Assembly: GCA_039090855.1 (NCBI GenBank)
Contig: CM076996.1
Span: 47,644,469 to 47,708,468, forward strand
Length of the DNA stretch: 64,000 nt
Direction of reading: 5' to 3'
DNA from: Macrothele yani
Lineage: Eukaryota > Arthropoda > Arachnida > Araneae > Macrothelidae
The translations under genes and the position numbers were made by a program. The notes under the pieces are model-generated. The model had not been told where the DNA came from and made no database searches. It saw nothing but the letters and a program-made list of their open reading frames with translations. This document shows positions 35,119 through 46,411 of the stretch, piece by piece (the stretch's first letter is position 1; each line of letters starts with the position of its first letter).

Positions 35119-35234
35119 CTAAACCGATCATTTTTTGTTCTCTAAATGCTAGGGGATTTGCGAACTCGTTCGCAGATTCTCTGGTTTTTGTAGACGTAGT
35201 GCCTGTTGATTCTGATATTTTCCATGTAATTTAA
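35119..35234 (+). pseudogene. start of LINE ORF2 endonuclease, truncated
   Basis: A short frame reads KPIIFCSLNARGFANSFADS and stops at about 35234. The SLNARG block resembles the first motif of APE-type LINE endonucleases. Placement directly after ORF1 supports this. The rest of ORF2 is absent, so the copy has a large internal deletion. Confidence 0.5.
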
Positions 35235-35805
35235 ATTTTCCATATTTGTGTGTTTTTACTGTGTTTCACAAGTAATGTATTTCCCCATTGCTATAATTGT
35301 GTGTTTTTGCTGTGTTTTCACGAATAATTGGTCTCGTTACTTGTGTGAACTCCCTAGTATCTCTTTATCATTAGTGAATCTGTTGTTTCCTGAATTTGTG
35401 CCTTGTTTTTTAAATTTCCTATACTTGTGAGTTTTAGCTGTGTTGGTGCTTTCCTCGATCGCGGATTACTAGAGTGGTACATTTGTTAGCTTTGTTATTT
35501 TTATAAAGTTGATGAGTTACTCAATAATGTTTTGCGCTATAACCACATTTAAGTTCCGTTCGGATGATTTATGATGGCATAGTACATTTCATATACTTGT
35601 GCACATGTGTTATTTCATATCGTTTGACATGCCGTTATGCCATTCATTGTTCGTGTGCATATTCATTTCCTTTTTGTGTACCTTTGTGCTGCATCGTGGA
35701 TATACATACATTGCCGCATTTTTGTTTTCTGTACTGCAACATTCAATGAATCTTTTATGTTTGTATTTCGTTATAGCAATAAACTGGGTACCACTAAGGT
35801 ACCCA
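35235..35805. other. possible LINE 3' UTR with terminal hairpin
   Basis: T-rich and low in coding potential. It ends with a perfect 8-bp hairpin: TGGGTACC (35785-35792), loop ACTAA, GGTACCCA (35798-35805). Hairpins near the 3' end are common recognition structures for LINE reverse transcriptases. The link to the ORF1 upstream is inferred from position. Confidence 0.4.
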
Positions 35806-35808
35806 CAG

Positions 35809-36212
35809 TTACCAATACCATTGCCATTTCAGGAATTTTACTCTGATCATGATGTCTTCCACTCTTCTAATTTTTCTGATCCACAAGTTCCTCTTCTTAT
35901 CTCTCCTGGTTACACCAAGCATGCACCTCTCCATGCTTCTTTGAGTTTTCTGCAGCCTTTGTTTGTCTCTTTTAGTTAAGGTCCACGTTTCTGCACCATA
36001 CTTAAGCACTGGAAGGATGCATTGATCAAACGCTTTTCTTTTACGACATAATGGCATATTGCTCTTGAAAATTATGCTGTTTCTTCCAAAAACTCTCCAG
36101 GCAAGTTTTATACGCCGATTAATTTCTTTATCAATCTGACCCTCACTTGATATCTGCTGTCCAAGATAAACGTACGCATCTGTTATCTCCAGCTTTTCTC
36201 CATCAATCATAT
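35809..36212 (-). pseudogene. RTE-type LINE fragment
   Basis: An open minus frame of 133 codons reads from IDGEKLEITDAYVYLGQQIS through INRRIKLAWRVFGRN, YGAETWTLTKRD and EDIMIRVKFLKWQW. This is the region just after the reverse-transcriptase catalytic core in the RTE family here. Little damage, so fairly young, but truncated on both sides. Confidence 0.88.
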
Positions 36213-36215
36213 AAT

Positions 36216-36500
36216 TGAGGGGTCACCTCGGTTATGCGTTTCCCAGTCATGCGTTTTTCCCTTTTATACGGAATTCTAGGTTGGTCCCGATACACTACTG
36301 CAGCCTCAAGCGCTCTTTCAATTCGGTTATACGCAACTGAGGAATACGTTTTTTTTTTTTTTTTTTTTTTTTTTTTGCGATTATACGTTAAATTTTGAAT
36401 TTCAGATTATCAAAAAATGCAGGGTTCGATGTTTCTCTTATACGTAACCAGGTATGTTACAACTTTGTGATAATCAAGACAGCGTTGCTGTGTTCCTTCT
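36216..36500. mobile_element. possible pogo/Tigger-like MITE
   Basis: Blocks such as GGGGTCACCTCGGTTATGCG, CAATTCGGTTATACGCAACT and TCTTATACGTAACC recall the TTATACG-type motifs in the ends of Tigger/pogo elements. A T run of about 28 bases lies at 36350-36376. No protein and no certain ends. Confidence 0.35.
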
Positions 36501-36681
36501 TGGTATAGCCACAGCTGAACCTTGATCGCATCAGATAAAGGGTATGTTGTTTACTTTCGATATGGACGAAAACTTGGTTCCTCGATTCATGACTCACACA
36601 CATATGCATTATTTAAAAATTAAAATATCTGTGAGATGTAACTTCGTGGGTCACCTATTATATTTGGTGGCATAGTAAAAT

Positions 36682-37730
36682 ATGCACTATTTAAAAATTC
36701 ACAGCATTGCGGTTTCAAACGGATACATCCAGGATCCTCAGAATAAAAAAGGAGTAGCTAATTCATGTGTTGCATATAAGCACTGGGCTGTGCTGGAATC
36801 ACATGGCGTGGATGCCAGGATAATTCGGCTCCTGAAAGAAATAAACATGGACGCAAAGACAGCTGTCAGGATAGGAGACAGATGTGGAGCTTATTTAACC
36901 ACCAAAAGAGGTACAAGACAAGAAGATTCAATATCGCCAAGCATCTTCATCTCACATCTGGAGAGAATGTTGGACAAAATCAGGCAAGAGGACACGGGAA
37001 TTTCTATTGGAGGACAAAGATGCAACCATCTGAGTTTTGCAGATGGCACTGTACTGATTTAAGATGATGAAATGAAACTGGATCAAATGGTACAAGAACT
37101 GAATAGAAAGGGTAAAAGATATGGACTAAAGATGAGCATAGAAAAGACATAAACAATGGTATTTGGCGCAAAAGACATCAGGAAAAAGATTATTCTGGAA
37201 AGTAAATAACTTGAAAATGTGGAAACATTTACTTATCTCGGAAGTTGTATAACATGTGGCTTAAACACCAAAACAGAAATTTTAATTAGAATTTAAAAGG
37301 CTATAACACTGTTAAAAGCCATGGATAAAATTTGGAAGAGCAGAGCTATTAGCCTCAAAACTAAGTTAAGCATTCTCGAGATATGCATCTTCAGCAGCAT
37401 GCTATACGGACACGAGACTTGGACATTGACAAAGGAATCAGAGAGAAGGATACTTAACTTGCTTTTGAAAGAAATTGCTATCGTAAAATATTACGAATCG
37501 GATGGACCCAAAGGATAAGAAATAAAGAAGTGTACAGAACAATACAACTAAAAGAGACCCTGTTCCAAAAACCATACAGAGAAAACTGAGACCCTTTGGA
37601 CACATCTGCAGAATGGAAAATGGTAGAAAGATAAAGACATTGGTGTTTGGCTTAATGATCGGAAGAAATGGAAGAGGACACGCTTTTTGTGTATGAGCTG
37701 ACGATATCAGAGACTGGTGTGAAAACACAG
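36682..37730 (+). pseudogene. second-type LINE reverse transcriptase, C-terminal part
   Basis: A LINE distinct from the RTE family. The plus strand shows AVLESHGVDARIIRLLKEIN, TKRGTRQEDSISPSIF, LSFADGTVLI (the FADD catalytic motif reads FADG here), YGLKMSIEKT, FTYLGSCI, SSMLYGHETWTLTKESERRI and an IR-NKEVYRTIQ block, in normal order. Stops and frameshifts break it, and one catalytic aspartate is lost. 5' truncated. Confidence 0.8.
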
Positions 37731-37734
37731 GTTT

Positions 37735-37806
37735 GTCCACGCCGGGCATCGAAACCGGGTCCCCTCACTCCGGAGTAAGTCGCTCTCCCAACTGAGCTAC
37801 GCGGAC
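37735..37806 (-). repeat. tRNA-like 72-mer
   Basis: Minus-strand sequence begins GTCCGCGTAGCTCAGTTGGG and ends GCCCGGCGTGGAC, with a 7-bp acceptor stem, a D-arm GCTC/GAGC and a B-box-like GGTTTCGATGCC. The presumed anticodon loop contains CCG, but the anticodon stem pairs only with a 6-nt loop. It is the better of two copies (other at 5979-6050). A T run follows at 37823. More likely a tRNA-derived repeat than a working tRNA-Arg. Confidence 0.6.
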
Positions 37807-38224
37807 ATGTGCTCTCACTGCTTTTTTTTTTTTTTTTTGAGGATCCTGGGTGTATTCTTTGGAACGTTAGTTTACCGATTTTGAAGTCAAATACATGGTT
37901 AACAGATAAAATTCCATAATTGTTGGGGTTAACATGAATATGGTGAGAAGTGAAAAGTGGAAAGTTGGTATGAGAAGCAGAATTTGTTTTTAAGTCTAAT
38001 AACCTTATGTATTTATTCTGTAATATTTGTAGTTTATTTATATTGGTTTCAGTGGTTTGTCCCCATGAGGAAAAACAATAATTAATATGTGATTGTATAA
38101 GTGTGTAGTATAAAATTTCACTACAAAGATTATTTTACATACATACCTTATTTTTGGAATAACGTACAGTATGGCTGCTGGGAGCATAAGTTATCACGCT
38201 TTCCTGCACATCTTTTTCTTTAAT
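37807..38224. other. AT-rich non-coding stretch
   Basis: T run at 37822-37840; otherwise no recognised feature. Confidence 0.35.
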
Positions 38225-38600
38225 TACTCGGTTGAAAAATTCGTTTTGCTTCGGATATCTTCCACTATGTGGAAGATTTTGAAAACAATTTGTGATTTTC
38301 GTAACGAAAATTTCTGCCGCTAATAGATGTAAGTGAGCTATTTCTACTTATGGATGTTTTACCAACTCTAGGAATCCGGTTAAAAATTTTGTAACTGGTT
38401 CCATTAAATATGAAGAACACTGAACACATTATAGATTTAAAGTAAAACGCATTTGTCTTACTAGTGCAGAAAATTTATTCCATTTTCGCTGATTTTTTCT
38501 ATATATATATATTTTAAATCCCTTTCGTGTCAGAAAGGATTGAAAAGACGTGCTCACAACACCTGGGAATTCCATGCGTCTTTCTTGTGTAAGGTGCTAC
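38225..38600 (+). repeat. short relative of the 60.3-62.2 kb array element
   Basis: The left part shares TTGAAAAATTCGTTTTGCTT with 60335-60355 and the right part shares GGATT-AAAAGACGTGCT with 62099-62116 and a CATCTTTCTTGT-like block after it. Between these flanks only one degraded unit remains (CCGCTAATAGATGTAAG near 38317), where the large copy has eleven. Confidence 0.65.
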
Positions 38601-40343
38601 TGAATTTCTCTACAACGCTATCCTTCGTTTCACTATTGCATTCAAAATGAACACCAAATGTCATTTAAAAAACTTCTGGAGTTTTTTTGTCCCCGGAATT
38701 CTGTTTCTTTAGCTATTTGCAAATGTAAGGTCTACTTTCAAAACTATTGCTGAAAGCTCCGACTATGTAACAACCAGAGATATTTGCTTCAAGAAAACAA
38801 GCCAAGCGTACTTCTAAAATAAGTCTATACATTTCATCAGATGGAAGGTTCATAATAACGCCAGCTTAAATTGCTTCCATTCGCCAGTAACTTACTATTG
38901 ATAACAGCTTTTCAAAATCATGATACAGTATTGCTGAAAAAGTCCTTCAAATCGTTCTGTGGATGGAGGGTGTAAGTAAGCATCGCTACCGAACTTCGTT
39001 ATTTTTGCTTCATCTGATACTATGGAACAATGATAGGGAAATACGGACGTCATCAAGTTAATGGTGTTTAAATAGTAATTAGATCGAGATTTTCAACCCA
39101 ATACAAAATAAGAATAATGGTTACGTCACCAACTGAAAGTAGAATGAGACGTTATTTAAATATGAGGGGAAAACTTCACGGTACTCTGTGATTATTATAT
39201 CACAAAGATTTCCATCAACGCCACATGATCGAAAACAAATAACGAAAAGCCAGAGTTGTCATTCCACTTTGTACACCCCTTTTGAGCACGTTTATTTACT
39301 AGCTATTGTTCTACTAAGGTTTTATTCTACACCTTGTGACATGTACTTCTAATTTGACTTTCGTTTTGAATTTCTGTGTTCTTATGCAAACTTAGTTTCT
39401 TCTCGTTAAGCGTTTTCTGACTTAACTACACATTGTTTTCCCCGAAGAGTGTTAAAAGTTTGGCAGCACTGACAGTGGGTCAGAAGACAATACAACATCA
39501 ACACTGAACGTAGTAAGAGAGCATTTTACGAGGACGACTTGTTAGTTAGATGTGCACTTTGATAGAGGTAGATTGTAAGACACACTGGTAAGAAAGAAGT
39601 GTATTTTGATAAGAGCAGTTGATATATCGACTTGTTATACAAGTGCAGTTTGATATAGCGTTCTTGTTAGAAGTGCACTTGATAGAGCGTCTCGTTAAAA
39701 ACCCATGCATTTGGCGAGTATAATACGAATTGAAGCCAACGTGTTCGTATACTGGTTAATTTGATGATCATTGACGAGAGTAAACGTGGGCTCATGTATG
39801 TTTTTCCAGCACCTTGGCCGTTAGTGATTTCTACATTTACTAGTAATTGATATTTATGTTCACAAGTTCACAGCTTAAGCAGTTACCATGTAAGGACGTG
39901 AACCTTACTATTACAGCTACAGCTTAAATCTCAAACCTAGAATTACAACTTACAATAGTTAAATCTAGCTGATATTGCACATGTGACGTCCGAAATTGGT
40001 TTAATTGTATGAATCAGCAGAGTACTAGACTCCTTGGCCGAGGCTTGCAATAGCTCTCTTCTAGACGCAGCATCTCAATTTGGAGACATCTCCCAGGAAT
40101 TTCAAAACAGACCTGTGTTCATTCCGTCGATGTTCACGACAAGGAACCACATCTTGAGCCATTAATTACGTGCCTCATGCCGGCGCAGTTGTTTTTAATG
40201 AGACGGGCAGTTTATTTAAATTTCTCGAAGACATCGAAGATCCCTTTGACCTTAACAATATACCCGAAGATGCTCTTTTTCATCTCTAGAACCAGTGGCG
40301 CTAAATTAGCGTCGGACAATCGCTTGTGCCGAAAAGAGATGCT
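38601..40343. other. AT-rich non-coding stretch with degenerate repeats
   Basis: No gene recognised. Between 39529 and 39700 a degenerate pattern of CTTGTTAGA, GTGCACTTGATAGAG recurs about four times. The 19-mer starting CGAGGACGACTTG at 39529 recurs at 40628. A short frame FLEDIEDPFDLNNIPEDALF (about 40212-40290) may derive from a transposase but I cannot place it. Confidence 0.35.
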
Positions 40344-40379
40344 TATGGTGGTCGTTAAATTCCAACATAAAAAAAAATG
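40344..40379 (+). repeat. SINE 3' tail fragment
   Basis: ATGGTGGTCGTTAAATTCCA plus an A run matches the 3' tail of the tRNA-SINE family. Confidence 0.55.
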
Positions 40380-40879
40380 ACCAGAACCCTTACCGTAGTC
40401 CCTGGCAAGTTTCTTCAACTCCTTAAAAATTATTTACAGTTTACTTGAGCTTTTGTTTTACAGTGAAACACAGAACTATCTTACATTTTCCGTACATTTT
40501 TCCTGAAGCTCCCACTCTCAACACCCGATATCGCACTTAAATGCAGGTTCATTTAAAAGCCCATATTCCTAATACAATCAACAGCTACAAGAGCTAGATG
40601 GGAACTAAGAAAAATCCATCTTTTTTGCGAGGACGACTTGTTAGTTGCGCTGTGAGATGATCTGAATTTGTCATTTTCTTGTAGGACTTCCGTCCACAGT
40701 GAGTAGAGTTTAGGTCTCAGCCACCTACAGCGAGATCGCCTTTTGGGCAGGACACAGAAACGGAAGGCATGAGAGCAAGTCTAGCGACTTTGACGGAACA
40801 GTTTGTAGTGAGATTAGAGTACAGTAGATGGCGCCACCGTACAAGTACGATGTTGCACACAGAGGGGTGCGAATTTCAG

Positions 40880-41076
40880 GGGGGGCATAGGAAAGGATAC
40901 CCATTTAACCAGTGGGTCCAGCCTGGGGGCCGTCACTTAACGTGCTCGTCCGATACACGGCGGATATTCAGCGATTGTTAGTAAATCACACCATCTCTGA
41001 AAGATCAGCCCAGGTTCGAACCTGAGGATCTTGCTTTGATAGTCTGACTCGCTAACCACTAAGCCACCCGCTGCTC
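40880..41076 (-). repeat. second tRNA-derived SINE family (putative)
   Basis: On the minus strand: a tRNA-like head with GGGTGGCTTAGTGGTTAGCG (A-box) and TCAGGTTCGAACCTGGG (B-box with pairing T-arm), then an unrelated tail. It differs from the first family in the head. The acceptor ends do not pair, so it is not a tRNA gene. Only one copy is seen here, and the 3' limit is a guess. Confidence 0.5.
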
Positions 41077-41969
41077 TTGTTTGATGATCTGAAATTACAG
41101 CCCATTTTATGTAGGTGTGAATGGACCTTTGACCTTGCGATGGACATGAAATGCGAAGATCCATCGTTAAGAGTTAAGTTACATCTTTTACCGCGGGAAG
41201 GTGATCGTAGGCATTCAATTCATGCATCCGAAGAAAGGAAGGGTTACTCAACTTCGCGTTTTTCATCAATACTAGTAAGCACAAAACCGTTGTATTGTTG
41301 GTCCAGAAAAAAAAAATCAGGAACAAAAATTCAGGCAACTGAAGTATCTACACCCGTAAAATAGAGAATACTCTATAGCTTCGAAGACAATGATGAGAAA
41401 ATCCTAATTAATACCAATGCTCTCACAATCAGGGGTGAATACAGGGTTGGGGCGGTGGGCTCTCCCCCTGAGGACCCAAGGAAAAGCTTCGATTTGTTAG
41501 GTTTTAATAACAAATTGAATATTTTTTCATGAAAGAAGGTATTACTTAAAAGTATATTACGTTCATTAATTAATTGGACGAATTTATAGACATACTAAGA
41601 ACACTTTCATTTTGCCGGAAAATATCAGAAAGGTCCCCGTTTATTCTCGACACTTGTGCCCCCCCCCTCGCCTTCCTCCTCACAAAAATCCTGGATCTGC
41701 CCCACTCATACTACTGAGCTGCATACGTTTTTAGTAATGGAGTGCACTAATGTTATCAATTATCGAACTACCAATTCCTCAAGAGCGATAAGCTGTGAAA
41801 TTTGTTGTAAACTTCTGAGAAAAAAAAAACCCCACCCGTATTGAATCCATTCTTAGTGCATTGGAACTACGCTATTAGAAGACCATGCACATAAACACCT
41901 AACTGATAACTTCTTTTACTTAAAATGCATTCGCTCACTATGAATGCTACTTTCATCTGTATATATATG
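41077..41969. other. non-coding stretch
   Basis: No gene recognised. C run at 41660-41666 and A run at 41820-41829. Confidence 0.35.
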
Positions 41970-42996
41970 TATCAGGGAAACAAAGGCATAGAGATTAATG
42001 GAGATTATTTAACTCACCGTTTTGCTGATGACGTAATCATGTTTTCAACTATCCCTGCAGAGCTGCAGAGTATGATCCAGGAACTTGCAGACAAGAGTAA
42101 AGAAGTGGGACTAAAAATGAACTTTCAGAAGACAATAATGATGACAATGCTTTTAGAATAACAATTTTTCGTGTTATTTTTTTTTTATTGTACAATGCTT
42201 TTACAATAACAATTTTTCGGTTGTTGTGCGTTGCTTAACATGGAAAGAGCGATGGATTTATTTACTCATACTTTACAAGAAATGAAGATTTAACAATTGA
42301 AGGGGAAAAGCTGGAGATAACCGATACATACATTTACCTTGGACAGCAGATATCAAGCGAGGGTCACATTAATGAGGAAATTAATTGGCGTATAAACGTA
42401 GCTGGAAAGCTTTTGGAAGAAACAGTACAATTTTCAAGAGCAATATACCTTTATGTCTTAAAAGAAAAGTGTTTAAACGTAGCTGGAAAGCTTTTGGAAG
42501 AAACAGTACAATTTTCAAGAGCAATATGCCTTTATGTCTTAAAAGAAAAGTGTTTAATCAATGCATCCTTGCAGTTTTTACGTATAGAGCAGAGACATGG
42601 ACTTTAACTAAAAAAGACATACAAAGGCTGCAGACAGCTGAAAGAAGCATGGAGATATGCATACTTGGTGTAAGCAGGAAAGATAAGAAGAGGAACTCGT
42701 GGATAAGTAAAATGACAAGAGTGGAAGACATCATGATGAGGGTAAAATCCCTGAAATGGACATGGGCGGGACATGTTGCCAGAAGAACGGACCACAGATG
42801 GACAACCGAAATTTTAGACTGGACCAAGGGACAGAAAAAAGATCCAGAATAAGACCACAGGGGAGATGGATGGGTGAAATTCGAAAGCATGCTGGAGTAA
42901 CATGGAGGAGAGTGGCTCAAGACAGACAGTTGTGGAAGAAACTTGGGGAGACCTTCATCCAGCAGTGGATTGATAATGGTTGACAATGATGATGAT
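41970..42996 (+). pseudogene. RTE-type LINE, 3' fragment with internal duplication
   Basis: Starts in the reverse transcriptase just before the catalytic FADDV motif (42022), continues ELQSMIQELADKSKEVGLKM, is interrupted near 42160-42270 by T-rich sequence with a partial repeat (AATGCTTTTA-AATAACAATT twice), then resumes ITDTYIYLGQQIS, AFGRN, YRAETWTLTKKD, KWTWAGHVARRTDHRWTTEI and the terminal GAGACCTTCATCCAGCAGTG region with a GATGATGATGAT tail. An 81-bp in-frame tandem duplication lies at 42397-42558. Confidence 0.88.
42397..42558 (+). repeat. 81-bp tandem duplication inside RTE
   Basis: Units 42397-42477 and 42478-42558 are nearly identical (27 codons each, WKAFGRNSTIFKSN in both). The frame is kept. 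Confidence 0.95.
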
Positions 42997-43780
42997 GATT
43001 ATATGTAACATATATTCCTACTTATTGATGAAATAGATGCTGAATATTTTGTTCACAATAATGAGCAGTGTGGTTGGTCACCTGGGGCTTTTGGTTTTTA
43101 CGGCGCGAGGTACAAGTTTGGCCGTACAGCGCTAAGAACATGAAAAGGAAACAGCTCGTATCGTGAGAATGCTATACCGCCTAATCAACAAGCGAACTAG
43201 CTGCTCATGAACTGAAAGAGCAACTTATTTCCGCATGAAATATTATCCTGCGCGGATGACTCAATTACGCTCGTTGGAAATTTAGAACGATATTTTTGTA
43301 ATTAGTTTCATAACATAAAATATTTCAGACAAATTTTGTCGTTTTCAGCAGCTTTGCTCCTCAGAAATTTCATAAGCATATTGATTTGCTTTTAAGAGTT
43401 GGGAATCTGAATTTCGACTCTGGGGATCTGATACATGAAGGTAACCAACGTTTTGATTATGTGCGTTAAAGCAAATTAAGCAAAATTCTAACTCCTCCAT
43501 TATATCATGAGAACAATACTAAATTTACTACATGTATGTAGTTTTGGGTACAGTAAGCGACGAAACTTGCATTTTTTTTTAATCATAACTCTACTCTGCT
43601 TCTGGGCAATCACACAACTGATATTTGACCTTTTCCTGACAAGCAGTGTTGCTTGATAAAAGACAAGGGCATTTTTTTATTCGAACTTGAGGGGCACGAT
43701 CGCATCCACTTCTCGCCTCAAGCCTGATTACGCAACCAATAAGCATAGGAAAGAAACGATAGCCATACATAATCTTCAAC
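42997..43780. other. non-coding stretch
   Basis: No gene or repeat recognised. Confidence 0.35.
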
Positions 43781-44005
43781 GTGACACAGAAGAAGAAAAG
43801 TAAACCAGATGCCTCAGTGGAATCTCTGAGCTGTTCCGAAAGCCCTGTTAGAAGTAAGCATTCCTCCTCCTCCTCCTTCCAGATGGGCCACCAGGAAGAA
43901 GAACTCAGTGAAGGGCACAGCATCAAAGAGGAAAAAAGGGCCTTACAGGGCCTAACAGAAGATAATACCCGTCGCCCTAGCTCCGAAGATTGCTCGGAGC
44001 TTTAG
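43781..44005 (+). CDS. unrecognised charged open frame, possible exon
   Basis: A plus frame of 74 codons, rich in S, E and K (KKKSKPDASVESLSCSESPV, then EEELSEGHSIKEEKRALQ), ends with TAG at 44003. Composition is less AT-rich than its flanks. A pyrimidine tract with CAG (about 43858-43881) could be a splice acceptor for a last exon beginning at ATGGGCCACCAG. I do not recognise the protein, and it may equally be part of an unknown element or retrocopy. Confidence 0.25.
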   Translation: MTQKKKSKPDASVESLSCSESPVRSKHSSSSSFQMGHQEEELSEGHSIKEEKRALQGLTEDNTRRPSSEDCSEL

Positions 44006-44307
44006 GCTTCTGTGGAATCCCGCTAATCTTCTCACTGATAGAAAAAGAGTTTTATGCGGTGAGAGCACAAACGCTTCTGCAGTAGCCATTTTCTTTTTAC
44101 GTCTTTCCCCCAGATAGAGGAAGAGGAATGGATGTTCTCCGGCAGTGCCTCTGGATCACACTAGGGCTCATTCATACCTGAGAAAAAAGAACATCAGGAG
44201 TACTTCAAATCTCCTTCCATTTGCCTCTTATTTTCTTTTGAAAAATGCCACAGTCATAGGAGAGAAATATTGGGAAACAATTCCTGTTCAGCCAATGGCA
44301 CGTCTGC
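44006..44307. other. non-coding spacer
   Basis: No recognised feature. Confidence 0.35.
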
Positions 44308-44731
44308 CATGCCAGGGCTTGAAAAATATCTGAAAAGTCACATGCCCAGTAGCGCATGTGCAAAAATTATTTACCTGCCCAGGTAGTAAAAGATATATGC
44401 CCAGAAAAATTTAGCTTTTAAGATAAAAAAAATTTGAGGTTTCTGATTTGTTAAGTTAAAAAATATGATGCCCTTTCTTTACATGCTTTGCATTTCCTGT
44501 TCAAACGTCTATATTCAAAATGTTCAATGCACAAAAGCGTGTATCTCAAGTTTTAAGATGATGCTGAAATTGGTATCAAATGGCATAATGATGAAATTGG
44601 TATTTGAGAAATATAGTGAAATAGTATATCCCTTTCTCACTAAACACCAAGGCTAGTTCCATCAGAGGCATGCATTTCGTCGCTGATTAAAACATATAGA
44701 GGGAACATATCATTATGGTTCTAATTTCTGG

Positions 44732-44739
44732 ACCTAGAG
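44732..44739 (+). repeat. 8-bp target-site duplication of the inner hAT
   Basis: ACCTAGAG, repeated exactly at 45385-45392. Confidence 0.9.
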
Positions 44740-45384
44740 CAGGGATGGCGAACATATGACACGTGTGCCACTTGGTGGCACACGCACATGGTTTGGGTGG
44801 CACGCTTGTATGACAGCATTAACATTAAATAAAAATTTAGGTTTTTGAAAACAGTAATTTTTCGACAACATGTCTGTAGTGTGTTCTTGCAGATAACCGA
44901 GCTCTGACAAGAAAATTAATCTAGCCAAAATATATCCTCCAAAGGGGTAGAAAAGCAACCTCACTTTCTTTAATCTACTTCTGCAATAATTCCCAAAAGC
45001 AAGATACACTTAAGCCTGAACCGTCTTGGTTCACCCTTAAGTGTACCTTGCGTGATATTGTAGACAACAGGTTATGAACCCGACATAAATGCCTTCGCTA
45101 GCAACATTCATCAACAAGTTTCACACTAATGCAATTATGTAAGTATGATCTTTGAATTATCTTGTAACGAATTAAACCAGGTTCAAATTGAAATTCTCAT
45201 AAAAAAACTCACTTAAAACTCACATTCTGTTATTGTCATTTTATGGTAATCGCCAAAAAAAAAACGTTTCATGACAAAATGTTAATTAAAAAGAAATGCA
45301 AACAAGAGGTGGCACACTAGACTGTTGAAAGCAGTAAAGCAATCTTTAAGTGGCACACTAGTTAGAAAAGGTTAGCCATCTCTG
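44740..45384. mobile_element. 645-bp non-autonomous hAT element (nested)
   Basis: Ends CAGGGATGGCGAACATATGA and complement of CAGAGATGGCTAACCTTTTC; both ends contain a GTGGCACAC block. A perfect 8-bp duplication flanks it. The 91-codon minus frame inside (44734-45009) shows no transposase motif. It is younger than the element it interrupts. Confidence 0.9.
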
Positions 45385-45643
45385 ACCTAGAGCAAAAATA
45401 TAATTAAAGAAGTGATATTCTATCCTTAGCACTCCGTAATAATGATTAAACTTCCGGTGATTAGCAGTGAAATAAAACACGACATGTGACGTCTGTCTTT
45501 TTTCTTCTAGTATGGAATTCTATATTCCAAACTTTTGTATTTTTTAATTTAGTTGCCCGCTCCGGGCAACTAAATTGTTCTTTTACCCGCCCAAGCCAAT
45601 AATTTACATATCCCGGACATGGTATTTTTCAAGCCCTGCATGC

Positions 45644-46405
45644 GATACACAAAATATCTAATCACACGGATGGAAGTTTCACGGGAAATAAGAAAGGAAA
45701 TAAATCTGAAGAAATTAACTACTAAATGCCGAGAGTAATTATTTAAGCGAAATCATCCTGTATTCTTTAAAAACAATCTTTCTTCGCAAGTAAAGGATGA
45801 ACAACCAGAAAGCCTTACTCATCATGAGATATCACCGCATTCTTGGTTATGAGAAGCACGTTACTTGACTCCTATTTCCCCCAAAAAGAAAAAAGAAAGA
45901 AAAGTCTCGGATTCAGAATACTTTAAAATATTATATAACCCCGTGGAAAATTCTAGAAAATTACCTGATTTCAGCTATGCCGGTTCCACAGATACTGAAC
46001 GTATTTTTAAATTTTTAAATGAACTGTACCGCACGACACACCAACCAAACGGAAAAATTATAAACTAAAACCTGGAATATCCAGAATTTTTTCATTTAAA
46101 TCTGGAACGTTTTAGTCACCGAAAAGAAATGCTTTAATCAGTGCAATATTAAAAGAAACTGAACATTCATTCTACTTAGAGGATTACAATTTTGAATTTT
46201 AACAGACCTGTGTTGCGCAAAAGTTTTATAAAAGTATGAGATGGATAATTTTATCAGCTACTGAAACACGCTACAGAAATTGAAGTTCAAAATATACACC
46301 CTACAATAAGCACGATGCTTTTTTTAGGTCATAATTTTCAACTAAAACCAATAAATCTACAAACTAGTGAGCGCGTCTCCTAGCCAGACCTTTCCCATAT
46401 GAAAA
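45644..46405. other. AT-rich non-coding stretch
   Basis: No gene recognised. Confidence 0.35.
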
Positions 46406-46411
46406 GATGAC

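Larger units (their letters stand above)
44313..45638. mobile_element. hAT-like non-autonomous element containing a second hAT
   Basis: Ends are CAGGGCTTGAAAAATA (44313) and its exact complement (45638). Just inside, both ends carry CCCGG/GCCC-rich blocks. CATGC flanks it on both sides (44308-44312, 45639-45643), a 5-bp rather than 8-bp duplication, so the superfamily is less certain. Without the nested element (44740-45384 plus 8 bp) its own length is about 673 bp. No transposase remains. Confidence 0.75.

Noticed and set aside
39440..40700. Direct repeats considered as LTRs of a retrotransposon.
   Set aside because: Only 19 bp match, no TG...CA termini, primer-binding site or gag/pol sequence.
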